Assembly (NCBI RefSeq): GCF_025486315.1
Contig: NZ_JAOOPY010000001.1
Coordinates: 62,001 to 126,000, forward strand
DNA length: 64,000 nucleotides
DNA from: Variovorax sp. N23
Lineage (GTDB): Bacteria > Pseudomonadota > Gammaproteobacteria > Burkholderiales > Burkholderiaceae_C
Direction of reading: 5' to 3'
The notes under the pieces were generated by a model. The model made no database searches. It saw only the letters and a list, made by a program, of their open reading frames with translations, and was not told the DNA's origin. Of the stretch, positions 8,032 to 16,141 are shown one piece after another (the stretch's first letter is position 1; the number at the start of each line of letters is the position of its first letter). The position numbers and the translations under genes are program-made.

Positions 8032-10331
8032 GGCCGCAGTCGCTTTCGTGCGCGCGCCTGCAGGCTGGCGTAGGCCGCGGCCGCGCCCAGCAGCGCCACC
8101 AGCAGTGCAGCGCCGGCCAGCAGCAGCGGGCTGCGCGAAAGGTTCCATTGCAGCCAGGCCCACGGCGGCAGGCGGCCGACGTAGTAGCTGTCGCCGGCCA
8201 GCAGGCTGTTGACCTGCGCACCGCGCACGATGGCGGTGCTGCCCTGGATGCGCTGCAGCAGCTCGGGCGTCATGAGCGCATGGAGCAGCGAAGGCTGCGA
8301 GGCCGCGTTGCTCACCACCGCGACCACGCTGCGGCCGGCGTGCAGCGGCGACTCGAAGCCCGCCAGCACCGCGTCGCTGCCGTCTTCGGCGACGGTCATC
8401 TGCACCGTGGTCGGCAAGTCCTTGCGCTGGCGCGTGCCGGTGATGAGGGGCAGGTTGTCGTCGACCCACTCGCCCAGGCTGAAGGTCTGCGACGTCGACG
8501 TGCCCTTGCGCTGCAGCGGCATGCGCGCGGCCCACTCGGTGAAGAGCGGCTGGTTCTGCAGGCTGCCGATGACGAGCAGGTCGCGGTCGGCGTGCTGCGA
8601 CACGTTGGCCGCGCGGGTCACGGCCACGCGCAGTGCCGGATAGCCGGTGGCATGGCCGAGCTGGCCCAGCAGCGCGAGGTAGGTTTCTGCGTCGGCGGCA
8701 CCGGGCTGGTCGGGCAGCACCACCGCCGTTTCGGCCAGGTCGGCCAGGCGCGTGAAGGGGAAGCCGCTGTTGGCATAGGCGGCCAGCTCGGGCATCGCCA
8801 TGTAGTGCGGGAACGTCGAGATGTCGAGGGTCGACGTCGGGTCGATGGCGCCGCGCACGTTGTCCAGCAGCGTCTGGCAGTTGCCGGCCGCGGGCTGGAA
8901 GTAGTAGTGCAGGCGCAGCTGGCTGCGCGAGGCCAGCGCCAGCGGCGGCAGCAGCACCTCGCGCCGCTGGGCGATCACGCCGTCGGGCAGCAGCCGGGTC
9001 GCGAGCGGGTTCCACCAGTGGTCGCCGCCCGGGTTGGCGGTGCGCAGCGGCAGCGAGCCGATGAAGGTGTCGTCGACGCTCACGTTGAGCGTGGACTGGT
9101 CGTTGTGCACCCGCGGCGTGTAGCGGTAGTGCAGGTCGAGCGGAATGCCGTGCGAGCGCCAGGTGAACAGGTCCGGCGGCATCTGCAGGTTGACCTTGAC
9201 CACGTCCGGCGAATAGCCGCTCACGTTGAGGTCGGCCGCCTGCGTCAGCTCGCCGAGCTGCACCGGGCGGTCGCTCGCGATCCAGCGCGGCGCGTCGTAG
9301 GGCTTGCGCGCGGGGATGTCCTGCAGGCTCGGGATGGTGACGCTGTTGCCGGTGAAGGTGCGCGCGTTCAGCGTGAGCGCGGTGGCGGCGCTGCGCAGTT
9401 CGCCGGGGTTGCGGCCCATCAGCAGCAGCAGCTTGCGCGTGGCGTCCTGCGGGTGGTCGATGACCGTGAGCGTCGGTCCGGCGATGGCCGGCAGCGTGAG
9501 GCCGGGGATGGCCGTCTCGGGCGTGGCGAACACCACGGCGTTGGCTGCGGGCAGGGCGTCGTTCGACACCGGGAAGATCGCGCCGCGGTAGCCCGCGAGC
9601 GCGCCGAACCACGACGAGACGATGCCCGCCACCTCGAGCGTGGTCGACGACGGCGTGCCGCCGAAGACGAAGGGGATGCTCGCGCGGCGCATGTCGCGCC
9701 GGTCGAAGAAGGGCTGCGGCAGCAAGGCGAGATCGCTCGCCGTCTTCAGAGGCACGACGTTCAGCCGCAGCGTGCTGGACGCGTCGACTTTGGCCCACAG
9801 GCTGCTGTGCAGCGGGTCTTCGCATTCGCGCGTGTAGTGGCCGACCAGCTCGACGTTGATGCGGTTGAAGTCGGTGACCAGGCGGCGGTCGATGGTGATG
9901 TCGGCGGTCTGCGGCTTGCCGGCGCCCTCGCGTGGCAGCGCGATCGTCGACACCAGCACGTCGTTCACGCTCACCTTGAGGTGCGACAGCTCGGGGATCA
10001 GCGCCGGCGAATAGGCGTAGTTCAGCCGCAGGCCGGCGCCGGTGACCAGCTCGTCCGCGCGCACGCTGAACGGGATGCCGACGGTGCCGCTCACGCCGCG
10101 CAGCTGGATCGCGTAGTCGAGCCCGAGCTGGGTCAGCGTGAATTCGCGGGCCGTGCCCGCCGGTGCGGTGGCCGCGACCGGCGCCGAAGCGGGCGGTGCC
10201 ACGGCGGGGGCCTGCGCCGCGGCCGGGTCGGCGGCGCTGCCGGCCCAGGCCAGTAGGGCCACCAGCACCGCGGTGGCACGCATCAGGTGCGGCGGCATCG
10301 AGGAACAACGGGCGAAATCGGCCTGCATCAT
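8028..10331 (-). CDS. bcsB: Cellulose synthase periplasmic subunit BcsB
   Basis: About 767 residues. The first ATG at 10331 overlaps the bcsA stop by one base (TGATG) and a second ATG follows at once, giving MM. A hydrophobic signal near residues 15-40 leads into an Ala/Pro-rich linker and the BcsB fold, with repeated carbohydrate-binding and flavodoxin-like modules (for example FTLTQLGLDYAIQLRG near the start). A single hydrophobic helix near the C-terminus (LLLAGAALLVALLG) is the anchor that associates with BcsA in the inner membrane. BcsB guides the growing glucan through the periplasm and is required for BcsA activity. The tight overlaps on both sides fit 1:1 synthesis with BcsA. Confidence 0.95.
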   Translation of the reverse strand: MMQADFARCSSMPPHLMRATAVLVALLAWAGSAADPAAAQAPAVAPPASAPVAATAPAGTAREFTLTQLGLDYAIQLRGVSGTVGIPFSVRADELVTGAGLRLNYAYSPALIPELSHLKVSVNDVLVSTIALPREGAGKPQTADITIDRRLVTDFNRINVELVGHYTRECEDPLHSSLWAKVDASSTLRLNVVPLKTASDLALLPQPFFDRRDMRRASIPFVFGGTPSSTTLEVAGIVSSWFGALAGYRGAIFPVSNDALPAANAVVFATPETAIPGLTLPAIAGPTLTVIDHPQDATRKLLLLMGRNPGELRSAATALTLNARTFTGNSVTIPSLQDIPARKPYDAPRWIASDRPVQLGELTQAADLNVSGYSPDVVKVNLQMPPDLFTWRSHGIPLDLHYRYTPRVHNDQSTLNVSVDDTFIGSLPLRTANPGGDHWWNPLATRLLPDGVIAQRREVLLPPLALASRSQLRLHYYFQPAAGNCQTLLDNVRGAIDPTSTLDISTFPHYMAMPELAAYANSGFPFTRLADLAETAVVLPDQPGAADAETYLALLGQLGHATGYPALRVAVTRAANVSQHADRDLLVIGSLQNQPLFTEWAARMPLQRKGTSTSQTFSLGEWVDDNLPLITGTRQRKDLPTTVQMTVAEDGSDAVLAGFESPLHAGRSVVAVVSNAASQPSLLHALMTPELLQRIQGSTAIVRGAQVNSLLAGDSYYVGRLPPWAWLQWNLSRSPLLLAGAALLVALLGAAAAYASLQARARKRLRP

Positions 10332-12508
10332 CAGGTGGGTTCCTTGGCGCCGACGGCGGCCTGCGGCGAGCGGGGAGGGGCCGGGCGCAGCTTGCGCAGG
10401 CCGGCACGGTAGTAGTGGGCGAACATGTCCTTGAAGCCGACCGCGCTGATGCGCGCGATGTGCCCGATCACGCGGTGCACGGCGGCACGCGGGTGGTTGC
10501 CCCAGCGTGCGGCCCAGATGTCGGCGCGGGCGGTCGTGCATTGCACCAGCGCGCGCTCCTGCTCGAAGCTCAGCGGCGCGAAGGCCAGACCCATCCGCTT
10601 GCCGCGGCTGAAGCGCACGGTGGCGGGAAAGCGGAACTCCGCTTCGCCGCGGTACAGCGCCACCTCGAGCGGCGCGTCCTGCGCCAGCGACAGGTCGGCC
10701 GGCAGGTCGAGCCCGAGGCCACCCGTCGAGAAGTCGGAGGTCTGGCCCTTGAGCGCCTGGCCGTCGGGCAGGTACAGCGTGGCCGGAATCTGCAGCGCGA
10801 TGCGGTGTGCGTTGCGCAATTGCCGCGTCTCGTTGGCCGCCGCCACGCAGGCGCCCAGGATCACCAGGTTGTAGAAGGTCCAGGCCAGGTTGAGCCAGAC
10901 CGTGGCGATGTTGTCGGCGTCGACCCAGGTCAGGCGCCACAGGCCGGCCACCACGCCCAGGAAGTTGAGCGCCAGCAGGAACAGGCTGGCCTTGGCGATC
11001 GAGGTGTCGAAATACTCTTCCTGGATCAGGCCGCCCTTGGCCGTCACGTTGAAGCTGCCGAGCTTGGGGTTGATCAGCGCCACCAGCGTGGGCCGGAAGA
11101 TGTACCAGGCCAGCACCGCCTCGTACACCTCGTTCCAGAACAGGTAGCGGAAGCGCCCCTGGATGCGGCTGTTGGTGAGGTTGGCGTGGAAGATGTGCGG
11201 CAGCGCGTAGGCGAAGATCATCGAGGCCGACGCGTGGATCACGCTGGCGCCGAAGAACAGGTAGGCCAGGGGTGCCGTCAGATAGATCAGGCGCGGCAGG
11301 CCGTACAAAAAGTGCAGCATCGCGTTGACGTAGCACAGGCGCTGCGCCCACTGCAGCCCGCGGCCGAACAGCGGGTTGTCGATGCGGAAGATCTGCGCCA
11401 TGCCGCGCGCCCAGCGGATGCGCTGGCCGACGTGGCCCGAGAGGCTTTCGGTCGCCAGGCCCGCCGCCTGCGGCAGCGCGAGGTAGGCGGTGTTGTAGCC
11501 CAGCCGGTGCATCTTGAGGGCGGTGTGGGCGTCTTCGGTCACCGTCTCGACCGCGATGCCGCCGACCTCTTCGCAGATCGTGCGGCGCAGCACCGCGCAG
11601 GAGCCGCAGAAGAAGGTCGCGTTCCAGAGGTCGTTGCCGTCCTGGATCAGGCCGTAGAACAGCTCGCCCTCGTTGGGCACGGTGCCGAAGGTGCCGAGGT
11701 TCTTCTCGAAGGGGTCGGCCGAGAAGAAGTAGTGCGGCGTCTGCACCATGCCCAGCTTCGGGTCCTTGCCGAACCAGCCCATGGCGATCTGCAGGAAGGA
11801 GCGCGTGGGGATGTGGTCGCAGTCGAAGATCGCGATGAATTCGCCGGTGGTGTGCTTGAGCGCCGCGTTGATGTTGCCGGCCTTGGCATGGCGGTTGTTG
11901 TCGCGGGTGACGTGGCTCACGCCCACCGCCTCGCAGAACACGCGGAACTCCTCGCGCCGGCCGTCGTCGAGCACGAAGATCTTCAGCTTGTCGCGCGGCC
12001 AGTCGATCGACTGCGCGGCCAGCACCGTGGCGCGCACCACCGACAGCGGCTCGTTGTAGGTCGGGATGAACAGGTCGACCGTGGGCCACTGCGCGACGTC
12101 GTCGGGCATCGCGACCGGCTTGCGCTCCAGCGGCCAGGCGGTCTGGACGTAGCCCAGCAGCAGCACGATGAAGGCGTACAGCTCCGCCATCAGCAGCCCG
12201 ACGCCCAGTACCAGGTCGAGCGGGTTGTCCATCACCATCGTCTCGGTCAGGCGCCAGTACATGTAGCGGGACGACGCGATCACCGACAGGAAGATCATCG
12301 CCAGCGTCGCGAAGCGCCCGCCGAAGCGGTTGATCACGAGCGCGGCGATGAAGATGGCGACCGACAGCGTGAGCTGCTGGTCCAGCGTGAGCGGCGCGAT
12401 GATCAGCGCCACCATCAGCACCGCCGTCACGGCCCAGGCGACGGCGCGCAGCCAGGGGAGGCGGCCGAGCAGCGGGGTGTCGGCCGAGGCTGGGGCGTGG
12501 GATGTCAT
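10331..12508 (-). CDS. bcsA: Cellulose synthase catalytic subunit BcsA (UDP-forming, PilZ)
   Basis: 725 residues from ATG at 12508. Several N-terminal membrane helices come before a family 2 glycosyltransferase core with all signature residues: DDG at 181-183, DCD at 229-231, TED at 324-326 and QRIRW at 362-366. A second group of helices follows. The C-terminal PilZ domain has both c-di-GMP-binding signatures, RNAHR (565-569) and DFSTGG (592-597). The protein adds glucose from UDP-glucose to beta-1,4-glucan and moves the chain across the inner membrane. It should be activated by c-di-GMP, which fits the two GGDEF proteins at the far end of the operon. A gap of 67 bases separates it from bcsP; no bcsQ-type ATPase gene lies there or elsewhere in the window. 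Confidence 0.97.
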   Translation of the reverse strand: MTSHAPASADTPLLGRLPWLRAVAWAVTAVLMVALIIAPLTLDQQLTLSVAIFIAALVINRFGGRFATLAMIFLSVIASSRYMYWRLTETMVMDNPLDLVLGVGLLMAELYAFIVLLLGYVQTAWPLERKPVAMPDDVAQWPTVDLFIPTYNEPLSVVRATVLAAQSIDWPRDKLKIFVLDDGRREEFRVFCEAVGVSHVTRDNNRHAKAGNINAALKHTTGEFIAIFDCDHIPTRSFLQIAMGWFGKDPKLGMVQTPHYFFSADPFEKNLGTFGTVPNEGELFYGLIQDGNDLWNATFFCGSCAVLRRTICEEVGGIAVETVTEDAHTALKMHRLGYNTAYLALPQAAGLATESLSGHVGQRIRWARGMAQIFRIDNPLFGRGLQWAQRLCYVNAMLHFLYGLPRLIYLTAPLAYLFFGASVIHASASMIFAYALPHIFHANLTNSRIQGRFRYLFWNEVYEAVLAWYIFRPTLVALINPKLGSFNVTAKGGLIQEEYFDTSIAKASLFLLALNFLGVVAGLWRLTWVDADNIATVWLNLAWTFYNLVILGACVAAANETRQLRNAHRIALQIPATLYLPDGQALKGQTSDFSTGGLGLDLPADLSLAQDAPLEVALYRGEAEFRFPATVRFSRGKRMGLAFAPLSFEQERALVQCTTARADIWAARWGNHPRAAVHRVIGHIARISAVGFKDMFAHYYRAGLRKLRPAPPRSPQAAVGAKEPT

Positions 12509-12575
12509 GGGTGCACCTGTGCGGAAGGAAAAGCCGGCGCCATCGGGCGCCGCGCGGCCACCGGGATCACCGGCA

Positions 12576-12923
12576 TCAGCCCGGAGTGCGCCAGTGCGCC
12601 ATCAGGCCGCGGGCTGCGGACGCTGGGGCGGGCGGGCAGGCATCGAGCCGCGCGAACAGCCGATCGAGCGCGCGCGGCGCCGCAGGGGCAGCCGGCGCCT
12701 CGTCGGTCGCGAGCGGCGGCGGCTCGGCGGCGAGGGCGACCGCGGGTGGTTCGGGCGCCGGTGCCGGTGCCACAGGATGCTGTTGCGTCGACGGCGGCGT
12801 GGCGACCGGCGCTGGCGCGGCCGGCATCTCCAGAGGCGCGAACTCCTTGTACGCCGCGGCGTCGCCGCCGAACTTGCGGAACAGCCCCGCGACGTCTTCC
12901 TGCTGCGCTTTGGCCCGCTTCAT
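12576..12923 (-). CDS. bcsP: Cellulose biosynthesis protein BcsP (BcsR-like N-terminus)
   Basis: 115 residues from ATG at 12923, which overlaps the bcsD stop by four bases (ATGA). Only the first ~30 residues look folded: DVAGLFRKFGGDAAAYKEF has the pattern of the short BcsR/BcsP domain (helix, then FG..A..Y.E). From about residue 35 to 90 the chain is Pro/Ala-rich and probably disordered, followed by a short helix rich in Ala and Arg (RALDRLFARLDA). In Burkholderiales such proteins accompany bcsD and bcsA and are assigned to cellulose assembly or regulation; the mechanism is not established. The assignment rests on the short N-terminal pattern and on position between bcsD and bcsA. Confidence 0.75.
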   Translation of the reverse strand: MKRAKAQQEDVAGLFRKFGGDAAAYKEFAPLEMPAAPAPVATPPSTQQHPVAPAPAPEPPAVALAAEPPPLATDEAPAAPAAPRALDRLFARLDACPPAPASAARGLMAHWRTPG

Positions 12924-13396
12924 TCGGCGAACTTCCCGAGTGCCAGCCGCACCTGCGTGCCGGCGCTCTCTTCGTCGTCGGCCACCGCCTGCACGCGCAG
13001 CCCCACCGGGCTGCCTTGCGCCTGGAACCAGGTCTGGTAGGCCCCTTCGAGAAAACCGCGGGTCCAGCCCGCCGCGTCGGCACCGAAAGCCACGCCGAGC
13101 GGGCTGCAGGCGTGGGTGATCGACAGCGTTTCGGCGCCTTCCTCCAGGCGGGCGAAGCCCCAGCCGATGGCTTCCCAGCGCGCGTTGAAAGCGCCTTCGA
13201 GCGCCTCCAGCGTGTCGCAGCGTGCCAGCGGCAACTGCTGCGCCACGCGTGCGCCGATGCGGGCGAACAGCCGGCGGTTCTCTTCCGGTGGCAGGCCGGC
13301 GCTCAACTCGATCGCCAGGGAACGGTTGAACGCGAGCCACTGCGCCGAGCAGGCCGTGCGTTCGTAGTAGGCGAGGGCGTGGGCGGTGAGCGTCAT
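12920..13396 (-). CDS. bcsD: Cellulose synthase subunit BcsD
   Basis: 158 residues from ATG at 13396, close to the ~156 of Komagataeibacter BcsD. Conserved features are the central WGFARL segment (WGYVKL in the classical protein) and a late FLEGAYQTWFQAQ helix (compare VLEGLYGRW). There is no signal peptide. BcsD forms a periplasmic octamer that aligns glucan chains in acetobacters; in other bacteria carrying it the location and role are less certain. As the first gene of the bcsD-P-A-B-Z-C operon it lies next to the divergent intergenic region that should hold the operon promoter. Confidence 0.85.
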   Translation of the reverse strand: MTLTAHALAYYERTACSAQWLAFNRSLAIELSAGLPPEENRRLFARIGARVAQQLPLARCDTLEALEGAFNARWEAIGWGFARLEEGAETLSITHACSPLGVAFGADAAGWTRGFLEGAYQTWFQAQGSPVGLRVQAVADDEESAGTQVRLALGKFAE

Positions 13397-13409
13397 GAAA
13401 GGTCAATGC

Positions 13410-13438
13410 ATTGTCACGGCGTCGCCGAGGGCTGGCAA
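13410..13438 (-). promoter_or_regulatory. Possible promoter of the bcs operon
   Basis: On the minus strand TTGCCA (13438-13433) and GACAAT (13415-13410) are separated by 17 bases and lie just upstream of bcsD. The -10 matches consensus at four of six positions. Transcription would start almost at the bcsD ATG, leaving a very short leader. Found by eye; the 212-base divergent gap 13397-13608 otherwise shows no clear operator. Confidence 0.3.
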
Positions 13439-13608
13439 CAGAATGTATTCATGCTGCCCTCGATGCGTTTGATCCAGGCAACGGCTGCCTCCCGCTGCGG
13501 GCGCCGATCTGTCAGGCCACCCGCTTGCGCGGCGATGCGGTGTTGTCCGGCAGCGCCCACGACGGGCGCCAGCAAGGCTTGCGCGCTTTGCCCACTGGAG
13601 AACCGACC

Positions 13609-13821
13609 ATGCACGAACCGACCCACGCCGTTGGCGCCGCGGCGACGACTTCGATCGATGTCACCCAGCGTCAGGCGCTCGAATACTGGCTCGACACGCT
13701 CGGTGTCGACGAGTACCGCTTGCGTTCGGCGGTGGCTGAAGTGGGCACTTCCGCTCAGGATGTGCGTTGCCATCTCGGCATGCCCGACGGCGCGCCCGGA
13801 TTGTTAACCCATTGGTTGTAA
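13609..13821 (+). CDS. DUF3606 family small protein
   Basis: 70 residues from ATG at 13609 with GGAG nine to twelve bases upstream. The body matches the DUF3606 pattern: IDVTQRQALEYWLDTLGV, then LRSAVAEVGTSAQDVRCHLG. The open frame runs back to 13411 but the ribosome site and domain boundary support the short form. The function of the family is unknown; members are small, probably helical, and common as single genes in proteobacteria. It is divergent from bcsD and stands alone. Confidence 0.8.
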   Translation: MHEPTHAVGAAATTSIDVTQRQALEYWLDTLGVDEYRLRSAVAEVGTSAQDVRCHLGMPDGAPGLLTHWL

Positions 13822-13849
13822 GATGTAAACTAAAGTGTGCGGTTTTACC

Positions 13850-13878
13850 TTGCGGCTCGAGCCAAAATTAAACACAAT
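13850..13878 (+). promoter_or_regulatory. Possible promoter giving a leaderless transcript
   Basis: TTGCGG (13850-13855), a 17-base spacer, then CACAAT (13873-13878), inside the most AT-rich stretch of the window. The ATG of the next gene begins eight bases after the -10 hexamer, so the predicted first base of the transcript would be at or next to the start codon. By-eye match only. Confidence 0.3.
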
Positions 13879-13885
13879 TGATTAC

Positions 13886-14152
13886 ATGGCACACGGCAAC
13901 ACTTTTTCCAACCCATCGCGGACTCCCGACTTGCGCATGACGCACCTGAGCGTCGAGGATCTTGGCCAGATCGCGGTCGGCTTGCGCCGTCAGTGCGTCC
14001 GCGGCGACCTCAATGCGGGGCTGGTGGCGGACGCGCTCGAATCGGTGGTCCGGCGTCGCCATGCGGCGCAAATGGCGCCCCGCCGTCGCCACGCCAACAA
14101 CTTCATGACGTCGGCCTGGCAGCGCGTCACGGCCTGGGCCAGCCTGCGATAG
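13886..14152 (+). CDS. Small unknown protein, 88 residues
   Basis: I do not recognise this protein. From ATG at 13886 it would be 88 residues; the frame is open back to 13835, but that extension covers AT-rich DNA that looks like promoter. The middle (LSVEDLGQIAVGLRRQC, then DLNAGLVADALESVVRRRHA) looks like two amphipathic helices. The C-terminal third is very basic (MAPRRRHANNFMTSAWQR) with no membrane segment. The base composition and third-position GC resemble neighbouring genes, which supports real coding. No Shine-Dalgarno is visible. It could be a small nucleic-acid-binding or regulatory protein, but that is only suggested by charge. Confidence 0.55.
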   Translation: MAHGNTFSNPSRTPDLRMTHLSVEDLGQIAVGLRRQCVRGDLNAGLVADALESVVRRRHAAQMAPRRRHANNFMTSAWQRVTAWASLR

Positions 14153-14227
14153 GCGGGAAAGCACCGGATCGAAGGCCGCACAGTGCTGGCGCAGCAGGCC
14201 ACCCCTCTGTGCATCGGCGTTCGCCGA

Positions 14228-14312
14228 TGGTGCCCGGGGCCGGAATCGAACCGGCACGCCTTGCGGCGGGGGATTTTGAGTCCCCTGCGTCTACCAATTT
14301 CACCACCCGGGC
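14228..14312 (-). tRNA. tRNA-Leu (CAA anticodon)
   Basis: 85 bases on the minus strand including an encoded CCA. The acceptor stem GCCCGGG pairs with CCCGGGC, followed by discriminator A. The D arm contains AATTGGTAGAC. The anticodon stem GGGGA/TCCCC closes the loop CTCAAAA, giving anticodon CAA (reads UUG). A long class II variable arm and T loop GGTTCGATTCC follow. All hallmarks of a leucine tRNA are present. It is divergent from cysM, 41 bases away. Confidence 0.96.
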
Positions 14313-14333
14313 ACGGGAAGAGTGCAGCCGAAA

Positions 14334-14339
14334 ATTATG
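14334..14339 (-). promoter_or_regulatory. Possible -10 element of the tRNA-Leu gene
   Basis: CATAAT on the minus strand, five of six to consensus, 21 bases before the mature tRNA 5' end. No good -35 is visible 17 bases further up; that position overlaps the first codons of cysM. Confidence 0.3.
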
Positions 14340-14353
14340 GCACAGTGCTCGCC

Positions 14354-15256
14354 ATGAAGTACCCGACCATCGAAGACGCGATCGGCAAGACGCCGCTCGT
14401 CGCCCTGCAGCGCATCGACGCGACCGAGAACGCGCAACGTGGCAACGTGATCCTCGGCAAGCTCGAGGGCAACAATCCGGCGGGTTCGGTGAAGGACCGT
14501 CCGGCGCTGTCGATGATCCGGCGCGCCGAGGAGCGCGGCGAGATCAAGCCGGGCGACACGCTGATCGAGGCCACCTCGGGCAACACCGGCATCGCGCTGG
14601 CGATGGCCGCGGCCATCAAGGGCTACCGCATGGTGCTGATCATGCCGGAGGACCTGTCCGTCGAGCGCGCCCAGACCATGAAGGCCTTCGGCGCCGAACT
14701 CGTGCTCACGCCCAAGAGCGGCGGCATGGAATACGCCCGCGACCTGGCCGACCAAATGGTCGTGCAGGGCAAGGGCCGGGTGCTCGACCAGTTCGCCAAC
14801 CCCGACAACCCGCGCATCCACTACGAGACGACCGGCCCCGAGATCTGGGCCGACACGCAGGGCAAGGTCACGCACTTCGTGAGCGCCATGGGCACCACCG
14901 GCACCATCACCGGCGTGTCGCGCTTCCTGAAGGAAAAGAATCCGGCGATCCAGATCGTCGGCGCGCAGCCGGAAGAGGGCTCGCGCATCCCGGGCATCCG
15001 CAAGTGGCCGCAGGAATACCTCCCCAAGATCTACGACCCGAGCCGGGTCGACCAGGTGGTGAACGTCAGCCAGGACGATGCCGAGGAGATGGCGCGGCGC
15101 CTGGCGCGCGAGGAGGGCATCTTCGGCGGCATCTCGGCGGCCGGCGCGCTGTGGGCTTCCCTGCAGATCGCCAGGACGGTGGAGAACGCGACCATCGTCT
15201 TCGTCGTGTGCGACCGGGGCGACCGCTACCTCTCGACCGGCGTCTTTCCTGCCTGA
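14354..15256 (+). CDS. cysM: Cysteine synthase B (O-acetylserine sulfhydrylase)
   Basis: 300 residues from ATG at 14354, the usual CysM length. The PLP lysine is K47 in GSVKDRPAL, and the phosphate/substrate loop is ATSGNTGIAL. The sequence around GIRKWPQEYLPKIYD is typical of CysM rather than CysK. The reaction is O-acetylserine plus sulfide, or thiosulfate in CysM types, to cysteine or sulfocysteine, in the cytosol. The Nudix and TusA-like genes follow on the same strand with gaps of 21 and 29 bases. A TusA-like sulfur carrier nearby makes a sulfur-metabolism grouping plausible. Confidence 0.95.
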   Translation: MKYPTIEDAIGKTPLVALQRIDATENAQRGNVILGKLEGNNPAGSVKDRPALSMIRRAEERGEIKPGDTLIEATSGNTGIALAMAAAIKGYRMVLIMPEDLSVERAQTMKAFGAELVLTPKSGGMEYARDLADQMVVQGKGRVLDQFANPDNPRIHYETTGPEIWADTQGKVTHFVSAMGTTGTITGVSRFLKEKNPAIQIVGAQPEEGSRIPGIRKWPQEYLPKIYDPSRVDQVVNVSQDDAEEMARRLAREEGIFGGISAAGALWASLQIARTVENATIVFVVCDRGDRYLSTGVFPA

Positions 15257-15277
15257 TGTTTTCCGCCTGACCCGACC

Positions 15278-15817
15278 GTGTTCCAGCCCACCTTCTGCCC
15301 GGCCTGCGCGACGCCGCTCGCGCACATCGAACTCGTCGAAGACAGCGGCCCGACGACGCGCCTGCGCTGCCCGGCCTGCGACTGGACGCACTGGAACAAC
15401 CCGACGCCGGTGCTCGCCGCCATCGTCGAGTACCGCGGGCAGGTGCTCCTGGCACGCAACGCCGCGTGGCAGCACAAGATGTATGCGCTCATCACCGGCT
15501 TCATGGAGGCGGGCGAAACACCGCAGGGCGGCATCGCGCGCGAGGTGAAGGAAGAGACGAACCTCGACGCGAGCGCGGTGACGCTCGTGGGCGTCTACGA
15601 CTTCCAGCGCATGAACCAGGTGATCATCGCCTACCACGTGGTGGCGGACGGCGAGGTGGCCCTGTCGCCCGAACTGGTCGACTACCGGCTGTACGACCTG
15701 CCGGCGCTCAAGTGCTGGCCCGCGGGCACGGGCTATGCATTGGCGGACTGGCTGCGCAGCCGCGGCCATGCGCCCGAATTCGTCGAGTGGCCGCGCCCGG
15801 CGGCCCCGACCGCTTGA
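15278..15817 (+). CDS. Nudix hydrolase with N-terminal zinc ribbon
   Basis: 179 residues from GTG at 15278. Two CPAC pairs, C7/C10 and C31/C34, form a zinc ribbon. The Nudix box spans residues 74-96: G74, E80, R88-E89, E92-E93, with N95 where Gly is usual. This layout is that of NudC-like NADH pyrophosphatases or mRNA decapping enzymes, but shorter: the N-terminal domain of full NudC (about 257 residues) is missing. Substrate is probably a nucleoside diphosphate derivative; which one cannot be told. It lies 21 bases after cysM. Confidence 0.88.
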   Translation: MFQPTFCPACATPLAHIELVEDSGPTTRLRCPACDWTHWNNPTPVLAAIVEYRGQVLLARNAAWQHKMYALITGFMEAGETPQGGIAREVKEETNLDASAVTLVGVYDFQRMNQVIIAYHVVADGEVALSPELVDYRLYDLPALKCWPAGTGYALADWLRSRGHAPEFVEWPRPAAPTA

Positions 15818-15846
15818 ACCTTCTTTCCGCTGATTCCAGGAACGCC

Positions 15847-16074
15847 ATGCACATCCACCAAGAACTCGACACGCGCGGGCTCAATTGCCCGTTGCCGATC
15901 CTGAAGGCGAAGCGCTCGCTCAACGACATGCAGAGCGGCCAGCTGCTGCGGGTGGTGTCGACCGATGCCGGTTCGCTGCGCGACTTCCAGGCCTTCGCCC
16001 GCCAGACCGGCAACGACCTGGTCGAGCAGCAGACCGTCGGCACGGAGTACATCCACATCCTGCGGCGCCGGTGA
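15847..16074 (+). CDS. TusA/SirA-family sulfur carrier protein
   Basis: 75 residues. The family signature is intact: LDTRGLNCPLPILKAK with the sulfur-carrying cysteine at C14 in the CPxP motif. TusA proteins pass persulfide sulfur from a desulfurase to tRNA thiolation or other acceptors; several paralogues often exist per genome, so the exact role is open. Located 29 bases after the Nudix gene and two genes after cysM. Confidence 0.9.
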   Translation: MHIHQELDTRGLNCPLPILKAKRSLNDMQSGQLLRVVSTDAGSLRDFQAFARQTGNDLVEQQTVGTEYIHILRRR

Positions 16075-16141
16075 CACACCCCGTGAGCCGGCCCCTCGTT
16101 CCATCGTTGCCAATCCGGTGCTCTGTGGCCGAGGCTCGCCC

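Noticed and set aside
10163..13807. 1214-residue open frame opposite bcsA, bcsP and bcsD
   Set aside because: It spans three real genes and the divergent promoter region and overlaps the DUF3606 gene in another frame.
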